This document shows positions 1 to 6,007 of a stretch of 13,806 bases of DNA, one piece after another. The DNA lies in NCBI GenBank assembly GCA_017379815.1, contig JAFNVK010000141.1:1-13806 (forward strand). Reading direction: 5' to 3'. Made by a program: the position numbers and the translations under genes. This DNA is from Clostridia bacterium (GTDB lineage Bacteria > Bacillota > Clostridia > Oscillospirales > CAG-272). A model generated the notes under the pieces. The model did no database searches. It was not told the DNA's origin and saw nothing but the letters and a program-made list of their open reading frames with translations. The first letter of the stretch is position 1; every line of letters begins with the position of its first letter.

Positions 1-1047
1 CCTTCCGTCCGTACCGCAATTGGCGAGTGCTTTGGCTATCCCATCGGTACCGATACTGAAGGGAAGATGGTTGCCGCAACCAAGAGACTTGGCTTTGACG
101 CGGTATACGACCTGAATTTCGCAGCAGACCTCACCATTATGGAAGAAGCAACCGAGTTCCTCGGAAGAGTTAAGAATGGCGGTGCACTTCCTATGATCAC
201 CTCCTGCTCGCCCGGATGGATCAAGTACTGCGAGCACTATTTCCCGGAATTCACCGAGAATCTCTCCACCTGCAAGTCTCCTCAGCAGATGTTCGGCGCA
301 GTGGTTAAGACCTACTACGCACAGAAGATGGGCTGGGATCCCAAGGATATCGTGATGGTTTCCGCTATTCCTTGTACCGCAAAGAAGTTTGAGGTAGGCC
401 GTCCCGATCAGGCAGCTGCAGGCGTTCCGGACGTTGATTTCGCAATCACCACCCGTGAGCTTGGCAGAATGATCCACAGAGCCGGCATCAACTTCCGCGC
501 TCTTGAGGATGCTCAGTTCGACGAGCCCTTCGGCATCGGCTCCGGCGCAGGCGCAATCTTTGGCGCTACCGGTGGCGTTATGGAGGCTGCTCTCCGCTAT
601 GCTGCAGAGGCAATTCTCGGCAAGAAGCTGGAGAAGGTCGACTTCACCGAGGTTCGCGGCGTTGAGGGCATCAAGACCGCTTCCTACAAGCTTGGCGATC
701 TGACCGTTAACGTAGCCGTTGCTTCCAGCACCGGTATGGCAAAGAAGCTGCTGAACATGGTCAAGGCAGGTGAGCTGGACGTTCAGTTCATCGAGATCAT
801 GGGATGCCCCGGCGGATGTGTCAACGGTGGCGGACAGCCCATTCAGCCTGCATCCGTTCGCATGAATATGGATCTGCGCGCCGTTCGTGCCGCCGTTCTT
901 TACAACGACGATGCAAACGAGACGCTTCGCAAGTCGCAGGACAACCTGGCCGTTCAGAAGCTCTACGACGAGTTCTTCGGCGAGCCCAACAGCCACAAGG
1001 CACACGAGATCCTGCACACCTCCTACATCAAGAGAGGTCTGTATTGA
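1..1047 (+). CDS. hydA: [FeFe]-hydrogenase catalytic subunit, C-terminal part (5' end outside window)
   Basis: The reading frame is already open at base 1 and ends at TGA 1045-1047, leaving about 348 residues. All of it is H-cluster domain; the N-terminal iron-sulfur domains lie upstream. All three H-cluster signatures are visible: L1 as TSCSPGW (Cys codon 205-207), L2 as IPCTAKKFE (Cys codon 373-375), and L3 as MGCPGGCVNGGGQP (Cys codons 805-807 and 817-819). Between L2 and L3 lies the typical FGATGGVMEAALR stretch, and the end HEILHTSYIKRGLY matches the usual C-terminal tail. The family reversibly interconverts protons and H2 at a 2Fe-[4Fe-4S] centre, in the cytoplasm for this type. It may be the HydA/HndD subunit of a bifurcating complex, but the partner genes are not in the window. 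Two oddities: the second Cys of the usual TSCCPxW is Ser, and the Met of the usual MPC is Ile. A terminator follows, so this is the last gene of its operon. Confidence 0.96.
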   Translation, partial: PSVRTAIGECFGYPIGTDTEGKMVAATKRLGFDAVYDLNFAADLTIMEEATEFLGRVKNGGALPMITSCSPGWIKYCEHYFPEFTENLSTCKSPQQMFGAVVKTYYAQKMGWDPKDIVMVSAIPCTAKKFEVGRPDQAAAGVPDVDFAITTRELGRMIHRAGINFRALEDAQFDEPFGIGSGAGAIFGATGGVMEAALRYAAEAILGKKLEKVDFTEVRGVEGIKTASYKLGDLTVNVAVASSTGMAKKLLNMVKAGELDVQFIEIMGCPGGCVNGGGQPIQPASVRMNMDLRAVRAAVLYNDDANETLRKSQDNLAVQKLYDEFFGEPNSHKAHEILHTSYIKRGLY

Positions 1048-1100
1048 TCGATCGATCGACAATGAGGAAGGGAAAATCTCCTCTTCCTGATTGAACGTCA

Positions 1101-1144
1101 ACGCCCTCGGAAGGAGCAAAATGCTCTTTCCGAGGGCGTTTTTT
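1101..1144 (+). terminator. Intrinsic terminator after the hydrogenase gene
   Basis: A 17-bp stem (1101-1117 with 1123-1139, one G-U pair) closes a 5-nt AAAAT loop. It is followed directly by a T run at 1139-1144, a textbook Rho-independent terminator. A weaker purine/pyrimidine stem (AGGAAG 1065-1070 with CTTCCT 1083-1088) and a triple GATC repeat (1046-1057) lie between the stop codon and the terminator; neither has a clear role. Confidence 0.95.
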
Positions 1145-1186
1145 CGTTATACGTCCTGCAAATTCCAAAGAAAATTGTATTTTTTC

Positions 1187-1215
1187 TTGCATTTTCCTTG
1201 AAAGTGTGCTATACT
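1187..1215 (+). promoter_or_regulatory. Sigma-A-type promoter for pncB
   Basis: A -35 box TTGCAT (1187-1192) is followed by an exact 17-nt spacer and a -10 box TATACT (1210-1215). TGC immediately before the -10 makes it an extended -10. Transcription would start near 1222, about 45 nt before the pncB start codon. The region just upstream is A/T-rich (AAGAAAA...TTTTCTT around 1169-1188), which may act as an UP-like element. I recognise no operator sequence here. Confidence 0.85.
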
Positions 1216-1265
1216 GTCAGCATAAGAAAATTTCGGAAAAACTTCGGATAAAACAAAGGAGAAGC

Positions 1266-2726
1266 ATGATGAAGGACTTATCCAGAAATTTGACGATGCT
1301 CTGTGATTTTTACGAGCTGACGATGAGCAATGGCTATTTTACCTGCGGGATGAAGGATAAGATCGTTTATTTTGACGTCTTTTACCGCAACAATCCCGAC
1401 AACGGCGGTTATGCGATCGCCGCAGGACTTGAGCAGGTGATCGAATACGTCAAGGCGTTGCACTTTGACGAGGAGGACATTGCGTACCTCCGCAATAAGG
1501 GCTGCTTTTCGGAGGAGTTCCTTGCCTTTTTGCGCGATTTTCACTTCACGGGTGACATTTGGGCGATCCCCGAGGGCACGGTTGTCTTTCCGGGTGAGCC
1601 CCTGATGATCGTTCGCGGAAAAGCCATCGAGGCACAGTTTATCGAGACCTACGTCCTGATGATGATCAATCACCAATCTCTGATCGCCACCAAGGCGGCA
1701 CGTCTGACGCGTGCGGCAAAGGGCAGGGCGATCAGCGAATTCGGCTCGCGCCGTGCGCAGGGTGCTGACGCGGCGATCCTCGGCGCACGCGCCGCATATA
1801 TCGGCGGCGTCAACGCAACGGCCTGCACCATCAGCGACGTTGCCTTCGGCGTTCCCGCCACGGGCACGATGGCGCATTCCTGGGTGCAGATGTTTGACAG
1901 CGAATACGAGGCCTTCAAGACCTATTGCGAGATCTATCCCAACAACGCCACGCTTCTGGTGGACACCTACAACGTCCTCGAGTCGGGTATTCCCAACGCG
2001 ATCCGCGCGTTTAACGAGGTCCTGGCGCCGAAGGGGATCAAGACCTGCGGCGTCCGCATCGACTCGGGCGACGTCACCTATCTGACCAAGAAGGTGCGTA
2101 AGCTGCTGGACGATGCCGGATGGACGGACTGCCGTATCGTTATCTCCAACTCGCTGGACGAGTACCTGATCCGTGAGCTGATCCGTCAGGGCGCTGAGGT
2201 GGATGCCTTTGGCGTTGGCGAGCGTCTGATCACGGCAAAGAGTGATCCCGTGTTTGGCGGCGTCTACAAGCTTTGCGCCGTTGAGCGTGAGGACGGAAGC
2301 ATCCTGCCCAAGATCAAGATCAGCGAGAACGTTGGCAAGATCACCACGCCGCACTTCAAAAAGATCTACCGCCTGCGCGGCCGCGATACCGGAAAGGCCG
2401 AGGCTGATCTGCTTTGCGTATGGGATGAAACCGTGGACGATACGAAGCCGCTGGAGATCTTCGATCCGCAACACACCTGGAAGCGCAAAACGCTCGAAAA
2501 TTTCACGGCAGAGGAGCTTCTCAAGCCGATTTTCAAGAGCGGAGAGCTGGTCTACGAGCTGCCCACCCTCGCCGAGATCCGTCAGCACTGCAAGGAGGAG
2601 ATCGAGGGAATGTGGGACGAGGTTCGCCGCTTCAGCAACCCGCACAACTATTACGTTGACCTTTCCCAGAAGCTGTGGGATATCAAGCACGATATGCTCA
2701 AGGCCAAGGGCGTATATCAAAAATAA
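1266..2726 (+). CDS. pncB: Nicotinate phosphoribosyltransferase (NAD salvage)
   Basis: Joins nicotinate to PRPP, with ATP, to give nicotinate mononucleotide, the entry step of the Preiss-Handler NAD salvage route in the cytoplasm. The predicted product has 486 residues, a normal length. Family landmarks in order: an N-terminal LCDFYELTMSNGYF segment (about 12-25); EFGSRRAQG from about residue 158; GTMAHSWVQMF with His204 at the place of the phosphorylatable His; RIDSGD at 264-269; and the phosphate-binding GVGERL at 316-321. The frame is open from an ATG at 1206, but that codon lies upstream of the promoter -10 box. The real start is ATG 1266 or the adjacent ATG 1269, behind AAAGGAG at 1255-1261; 1269 has the better 7-nt spacing and would give 485 residues. 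The gene stands alone between a promoter and a terminator, so it is probably monocistronic and separately regulated. Confidence 0.97.
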   Translation: MMKDLSRNLTMLCDFYELTMSNGYFTCGMKDKIVYFDVFYRNNPDNGGYAIAAGLEQVIEYVKALHFDEEDIAYLRNKGCFSEEFLAFLRDFHFTGDIWAIPEGTVVFPGEPLMIVRGKAIEAQFIETYVLMMINHQSLIATKAARLTRAAKGRAISEFGSRRAQGADAAILGARAAYIGGVNATACTISDVAFGVPATGTMAHSWVQMFDSEYEAFKTYCEIYPNNATLLVDTYNVLESGIPNAIRAFNEVLAPKGIKTCGVRIDSGDVTYLTKKVRKLLDDAGWTDCRIVISNSLDEYLIRELIRQGAEVDAFGVGERLITAKSDPVFGGVYKLCAVEREDGSILPKIKISENVGKITTPHFKKIYRLRGRDTGKAEADLLCVWDETVDDTKPLEIFDPQHTWKRKTLENFTAEELLKPIFKSGELVYELPTLAEIRQHCKEEIEGMWDEVRRFSNPHNYYVDLSQKLWDIKHDMLKAKGVYQK

Positions 2727-2741
2727 GCGTTCTTTGCATAA

Positions 2742-2787
2742 AGGAGGCGCGGCAGAGCGGATATGCTTGCCGCGCCTCCTGCGTTTT
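2742..2787 (+). terminator. Intrinsic terminator after pncB
   Basis: A perfect 13-bp GC-rich stem (2742-2754 with 2768-2780) has a 13-nt loop. After a GCG spacer comes a short T run at 2784-2787. The stem begins 15 nt after the pncB stop. The short T tract makes it somewhat less ideal than the terminator after the hydrogenase gene, but the stem is very stable. Confidence 0.85.
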
Positions 2788-2826
2788 CTGTTCGGCTCCT
2801 CATGGAAAAAAGTGCCGACGCGGATC

Positions 2827-2868
2827 GCTTTTTTTGCGAAAAAAGCCGCTCTTTTGCGAACTTTTTTT
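2827..2868 (+). other. A/T-rich stem-loop and T run upstream of the cdaA promoter
   Basis: Between the pncB terminator and the cdaA promoter lies a stretch rich in A and T runs. GCTTTTTT (2827-2834) pairs perfectly with AAAAAAGC (2839-2846) around a TGCG loop, and a seven-T run follows at 2862-2868. The motif TTTTGCGAA occurs twice (about 2832-2840 and 2852-2860). It could be a weak back-up terminator for pncB or curved or UP-element DNA for cdaA. No protein-coding gene is visible here. Confidence 0.35.
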
Positions 2869-2872
2869 CAAA

Positions 2873-2917
2873 AACCTATTGGAATTTCCGAAAGGATATG
2901 CTATAATAGAATAGGTT
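2873..2917. repeat. 8-bp inverted repeat flanking the cdaA core promoter
   Basis: AACCTATT at 2873-2880 is exactly complementary to AATAGGTT at 2910-2917. The left arm overlaps the start of the -35 box and the right arm covers the predicted transcription start, so the arms bracket the core promoter. This geometry would suit a repressor operator or a stem that melts with the promoter, but it may be chance in A/T-rich DNA. Confidence 0.35.
2879..2907 (+). promoter_or_regulatory. Sigma-A-type promoter for the cdaA unit
   Basis: A -35 box TTGGAA (2879-2884) is separated by exactly 17 nt from a perfect consensus -10 box TATAAT (2902-2907), with TGC before the -10 (extended -10). Transcription would start near 2914, leaving a leader of about 59 nt before cdaA. 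This is the strongest-looking promoter in the window and may serve the whole downstream gene run. Confidence 0.92.
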
Positions 2918-2972
2918 CGTCTTTTTTATTGACGTCTGATCAATTTTCGTTTGATACCGCGGAGGGCAGAGC

Positions 2973-4025
2973 ATGGAATTTTTGAAAACGGTTTGGGAAC
3001 AAATCTGCGCATTTACAACCGAATACGTAGCAAAGCCCGTATTGGCCATGCGGTGGACGGACGTTGTAGACGTTCTTCTTTTGGCGACCGTGCTTTATCT
3101 GCTCTATCGCTTCTGCCGCAATCGTCGCGCAGGACGCGTGCTGTTTGGACTGGCGGTCGTGATCGTTCTGGGCGTGCTCGTCTCGCTTGCCGAGCTTCCG
3201 GCACTCTCGTATATCGCAGGTCTGTTTGCATCGGCGGCCTTCTTCTGCGTGGTCGTTATCTTCCAGCCCGAGATCCGCGATGCGCTTGAGCATCTGGGCA
3301 ACCAGACGCTGCTCAACCCCGGAAGCAACACCATCTCCCGCAAGAAGCTCCACCTGGCAGAGGAGATGACGAGTGAGGTGATCGACGCCGTATTTACGAT
3401 GTCGGATAAGCGCACCGGTGCGTTGATCGTCTTTGAGGGATTGACCAAGCTTGGCGACTACACGCAAGGCGCAACCGTTCTGGATGCCGCCGTCAGCTCA
3501 AAGCTTTTGCGCAACCTTTTCTTTGACAAATCCCCTCTGCACGACGGTGCAGTGATCATCCGCGATATGCGGATCTACGCCGCCAGCTGCGTTTTGCCCT
3601 CCAATCGCGGCAAGACCAATTTTGGCACCATGGGAACCCGTCACCGCGCGGCAGTCGGCGTCACCGAGGTGAGTGATGCTCTCGTCGTGGTCGTTTCCGA
3701 GCAAACGGGAATCGTTTCCGTAGCACAGAATGGCAAGCTCCTTCGCGAGCTGGACGAAAATACGCTGCGCGATATTCTCATGACCTATATTGCAGGAAAT
3801 GCATATCTTCGCAATAAGCGCGCCAATATGCGCGAGGAATACCTCAAGATGCTGGATAACATCGCCGCCGTCAAGGTGCCGAAGGCTTCCAAGCGCAAGG
3901 CATCCAAGAATCTGGATGAGCAGATCAAGGAATTCCTTGCCGAGGACGGCGAGCAGCTCTCCGTTGAGGAGGATGCCTTTACCCACGTAAGATCGGGCGA
4001 TTCCGATGAAGATGGAAATCGCTGA
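2973..4025 (+). CDS. cdaA: Membrane diadenylate cyclase CdaA (c-di-AMP synthase)
   Basis: Condenses two ATP into cyclic di-AMP, the messenger that controls potassium, osmolyte and cell-wall homeostasis in Gram-positive bacteria. The product has 350 residues. Three membrane helices are visible near 31-48, 56-73 and 79-97, followed by a cytoplasmic DAC domain at about 100-270. The active-site DGA sits in PLHDGAVII (Asp191-Gly-Ala193) and the RHR in GTRHRAAVG (Arg223-His-Arg225); both are intact. After about residue 280 comes a 70-residue tail that starts basic (KASKRKASK) and ends strongly acidic, making the protein longer than the roughly 275 residues usual for the family. ATG 2973 follows GGAGGG at 2961-2966 with a 6-nt spacing. 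The gene is first in its unit. The usual partner cdaR is only represented by the very short next ORF, and glmM, often nearby, is not in the window. Confidence 0.97.
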   Translation: MEFLKTVWEQICAFTTEYVAKPVLAMRWTDVVDVLLLATVLYLLYRFCRNRRAGRVLFGLAVVIVLGVLVSLAELPALSYIAGLFASAAFFCVVVIFQPEIRDALEHLGNQTLLNPGSNTISRKKLHLAEEMTSEVIDAVFTMSDKRTGALIVFEGLTKLGDYTQGATVLDAAVSSKLLRNLFFDKSPLHDGAVIIRDMRIYAASCVLPSNRGKTNFGTMGTRHRAAVGVTEVSDALVVVVSEQTGIVSVAQNGKLLRELDENTLRDILMTYIAGNAYLRNKRANMREEYLKMLDNIAAVKVPKASKRKASKNLDEQIKEFLAEDGEQLSVEEDAFTHVRSGDSDEDGNR

Positions 4026-4052
4026 GCAAGAGAGAAAGGAAGGGACGTAACC

Positions 4053-4250
4053 GTGAAGAAAAATGCGATCGGCCATATGATGGCCCCCAAGGAAACGGTA
4101 AAGAAGCGTTTGCGCCGTTGGGATATTTTGCCCCGCCTCCTTTGCTTGCTTCTGGCCATGCTTCTCTGGCTTTTGATCGTCAACACCCGGCCATCCGGAA
4201 GGGATGCCTTACCCGATGACGTTGAGGTGTGCGCGGGAGAGGTTTTATGA
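4053..4250 (+). CDS. Short single-pass membrane protein in the cdaR/YbbR position
   Basis: A 65-residue ORF starts at GTG 4053 behind AAGGAAGGG (4036-4044), 27 nt after cdaA. It has a basic, presumably cytoplasmic N-terminus (KKRLRRWD), one strongly hydrophobic helix at about 26-43 (LPRLLCLLLAMLLWLLIV), and only some 22 residues beyond it. Position and sequence (basic patch, Leu-rich helix ending in W-L-L-I-V-N) resemble the N-terminal anchor of CdaR/YbbR, the regulator that normally contacts CdaA. No YbbR repeats follow: the stop at 4248-4250 overlaps the start codon of the next gene as ATGA. It is either a reduced CdaR that keeps only the anchor or an unrelated small membrane protein. I infer translation from the ribosome binding site and the coupled overlap; the CdaR relation is an inference from place and helix character. 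Confidence 0.7.
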   Translation: MKKNAIGHMMAPKETVKKRLRRWDILPRLLCLLLAMLLWLLIVNTRPSGRDALPDDVEVCAGEVL

Positions 4251-5890
4251 CTAACCGTTCCACAGTTGTACAGCTTCTGATCGGCGGGGTTCGCGCAAGC
4301 GTGGATTCTGCCGAGCAGGAGATCTTAAACAAAGCCAAGGACAAAATGAAGCGGGCAGGTATTCCAACCTCCACGCTTCATTTTCGGCTTTATAAAAAGT
4401 CTGTTGACGCCAGACGCCGCGAGGATATCCGCTTCGTTTGCACCGTGCTTGCCGAGGGAGAGCTTCCCGAAAAGGAACTCGCGGCGAGCGTTCTCTCGCG
4501 TGCCGATGCACGTATCCTGAAGCGCGAGACGCTTACCCCCGTTATTGGAGAGCATCCGCTCGCTTATCCGCCGATGGTCGTCGGCATGGGACCTGCGGGG
4601 CTCTTTGCAGCTCTGCTTCTGGCGCGAAACGGCTATGCCCCGATCCTGATCGATCGCGGTGCCTCGGTGGAGGAGCGCGTGCGCGACGTTGCCCGCTTTA
4701 CCGCCGAGGGAACGCTCGACCCCGATTCCAACGTCCAGTTTGGCGCGGGTGGGGCAGGGACCTTCTCGGACGGCAAGCTGATCACGCGCATTCAGGATCC
4801 CTATTGTACGCTCGTGCTGGAGACGCTGGTCGAGTTCGGTGCACCGAAGGAGATCCTCTTCAAGGCCAAGCCCCACGTGGGCACGGATCTGCTTCGCGGT
4901 GTGGTTTCGGCTATCCTTGCCGAGATCGAGCGGCTGGGCGGTCAGCTGCGTTACCGTTGCCGTCTGGACGATATCGTGGAATGTGCCGACGGACTTCGCG
5001 CCGTTACCTCACAGGGGGACGTTCCCTGCGGAGCGCTGATCCTGGCTCCCGGGCACAGTGCAAGGGACACCTACCGCACCCTCATCCGCAAGAGCTACGC
5101 CGTTGAGGCAAAGCCCTTTTCGGTCGGCGTGCGTGTAGAGCATCTGCAGGCGGAAATTGACGAGGCACTTTACGGCCGCATGGCCGGTCATCCCTCTCTC
5201 GGTCCTGCCGAGTATGCACTTTCGGATACCACGGGAGAGAGAGGCGTGTATACCTTCTGTATGTGCCCGGGCGGCGAGGTGGTCGCCGCGGCAAGTGAAG
5301 CGGGCGGACTTGTCGTCAACGGGATGAGCTATCATGCCCGAGACGGTAAAAATGCAAACTCTGCCGTGGCGGTTTCGATCCGTCCCGAGGATATTGCGCC
5401 GATCGAGGGCAGTATTCCGCTCGGTGCGATCGAATACCAGCGCAGGATCGAGCGCGCAGCATTTCGGGCAGGGGGAGGAGACTATCGAGCGCCGATCATG
5501 ACGATGGGCGATTTTCTGGAGGGGAAGCGCGGAACGGCTCCCCAACGGATTCTGCCCTCCTATCGCGGCGGCGCGGTGACGGTGGCGGATTTTTCCGAAA
5601 TTCTTCCGGAATACGTTGTCTCGACGTTGCGCAGGGGATTTCTTTCCTTTGACCGAAAGCTGTCTGGCTTTGCCTGTCGTGATGCGGTTTTGACCGCTCC
5701 CGAGACCAGAACCTCCGCGCCCTTGCGCATCCTGCGCGATCCAAGCACGCTTACGGGAATCGGGCATAGCCTGGTGTATCCCGCAGGAGAGGGTGCAGGA
5801 TATGCGGGAGGGATCACGAGCGCAGCCGTGGACGGTCTCCGCTCTGCCATGGCTCTGATGGCTGCACACGCACCGAAGACCACTGACTGA
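4247..5890 (+). CDS. FAD-dependent oxidoreductase of the COG2509 family, function unknown
   Basis: The product is a predicted cytoplasmic flavoprotein of 547 residues. An N-terminal domain of about 100 residues precedes a Rossmann FAD-binding site, GMGPAGLFAA at 113-122. NVQFGAGGAGTFSDGKL and KPHVGTDLLRG follow, both typical of COG2509 dehydrogenases, and a C-terminal GEGAGYAGGITSAAVDGL closes the FAD site. The substrate of this widespread family is not known to me. The frame is open from a GTG at 4229, but I chose ATG 4247 because GGGAGAGG (4235-4242) lies just before it and the ATG overlaps the upstream stop (ATGA), which suggests translational coupling to the small membrane ORF. Its place in a cdaA unit hints at a link to c-di-AMP, membrane or cell-wall physiology, but that is inference. 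Confidence 0.93.
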   Translation: MTNRSTVVQLLIGGVRASVDSAEQEILNKAKDKMKRAGIPTSTLHFRLYKKSVDARRREDIRFVCTVLAEGELPEKELAASVLSRADARILKRETLTPVIGEHPLAYPPMVVGMGPAGLFAALLLARNGYAPILIDRGASVEERVRDVARFTAEGTLDPDSNVQFGAGGAGTFSDGKLITRIQDPYCTLVLETLVEFGAPKEILFKAKPHVGTDLLRGVVSAILAEIERLGGQLRYRCRLDDIVECADGLRAVTSQGDVPCGALILAPGHSARDTYRTLIRKSYAVEAKPFSVGVRVEHLQAEIDEALYGRMAGHPSLGPAEYALSDTTGERGVYTFCMCPGGEVVAAASEAGGLVVNGMSYHARDGKNANSAVAVSIRPEDIAPIEGSIPLGAIEYQRRIERAAFRAGGGDYRAPIMTMGDFLEGKRGTAPQRILPSYRGGAVTVADFSEILPEYVVSTLRRGFLSFDRKLSGFACRDAVLTAPETRTSAPLRILRDPSTLTGIGHSLVYPAGEGAGYAGGITSAAVDGLRSAMALMAAHAPKTTD

Positions 5891-5903
5891 GATACTTTTC
5901 GAA

Positions 5904-5921
5904 ATCCCCGAAGGCGGGGAT
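5904..5921 (+). other. Intergenic stem-loop before recJ
   Basis: ATCCCCG (5904-5910) pairs perfectly with CGGGGAT (5915-5921) around an AAGG loop, 13 nt after the stop of the COG2509 gene. No T run follows, so it does not look like an intrinsic terminator. It could be an RNA-processing or stability element between the cdaA unit and recJ. Confidence 0.4.
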
Positions 5922-5944
5922 CAATAGGCGAACATAATAGGAAC

Positions 5945-5998
5945 ATGGATGAAAGTGAGAATAAGGCCGCAGAGGCCGATGGATCTGCGAAGCCTTGA
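5945..5998 (+). CDS. Possible 17-residue leader ORF before recJ
   Basis: ATG 5945 opens a 17-codon frame (MDESENKAAEADGSAKP) ending at TGA 5996-5998. Its only ribosome binding candidate is a poorly spaced AGGA at 5939-5942. The stop codon forms part of TGAGG, the likely ribosome binding site of recJ at 6008, so translating it would bring ribosomes onto the recJ start. The composition is hydrophilic and unlike a signal peptide. It may simply be chance. Confidence 0.25.
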   Translation: MDESENKAAEADGSAKP

Positions 5999-6007
5999 GG
6001 TATAGAA

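Noticed and set aside
1046..1057. Triple GATC tandem after the hydrogenase stop
   Set aside because: Only three units of a 4-bp word; too short to call a functional repeat, and no related copies are seen nearby.
1206..1265. An upstream ATG that would lengthen PncB by 20 residues
   Set aside because: This codon lies upstream of the -10 box (1210-1215) and so would not be on the mRNA. The extra residues are not family-like, and AAAGGAG sits before 1266/1269.
1278..2720. A 480-codon open frame on the minus strand opposite pncB
   Set aside because: It mirrors a well-supported pncB almost end to end, the translation shows no family motif, and there is no promoter or ribosome binding site for it. 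It is a side effect of codon use in a GC-rich gene.
2929..2957. A second cdaA promoter with TTGACG at 2929-2934
   Set aside because: The -35-like box is good, but no acceptable -10 box lies 16-18 nt downstream (GATACC is the best). The promoter at 2879-2907 is far better.
2727..2972. A riboswitch or small RNA in the pncB-cdaA gap
   Set aside because: The gap is explained by a terminator, an A/T-rich stretch and the promoter. The leader after the start site is only about 59 nt, too short for a typical riboswitch, and no known riboswitch core is visible.
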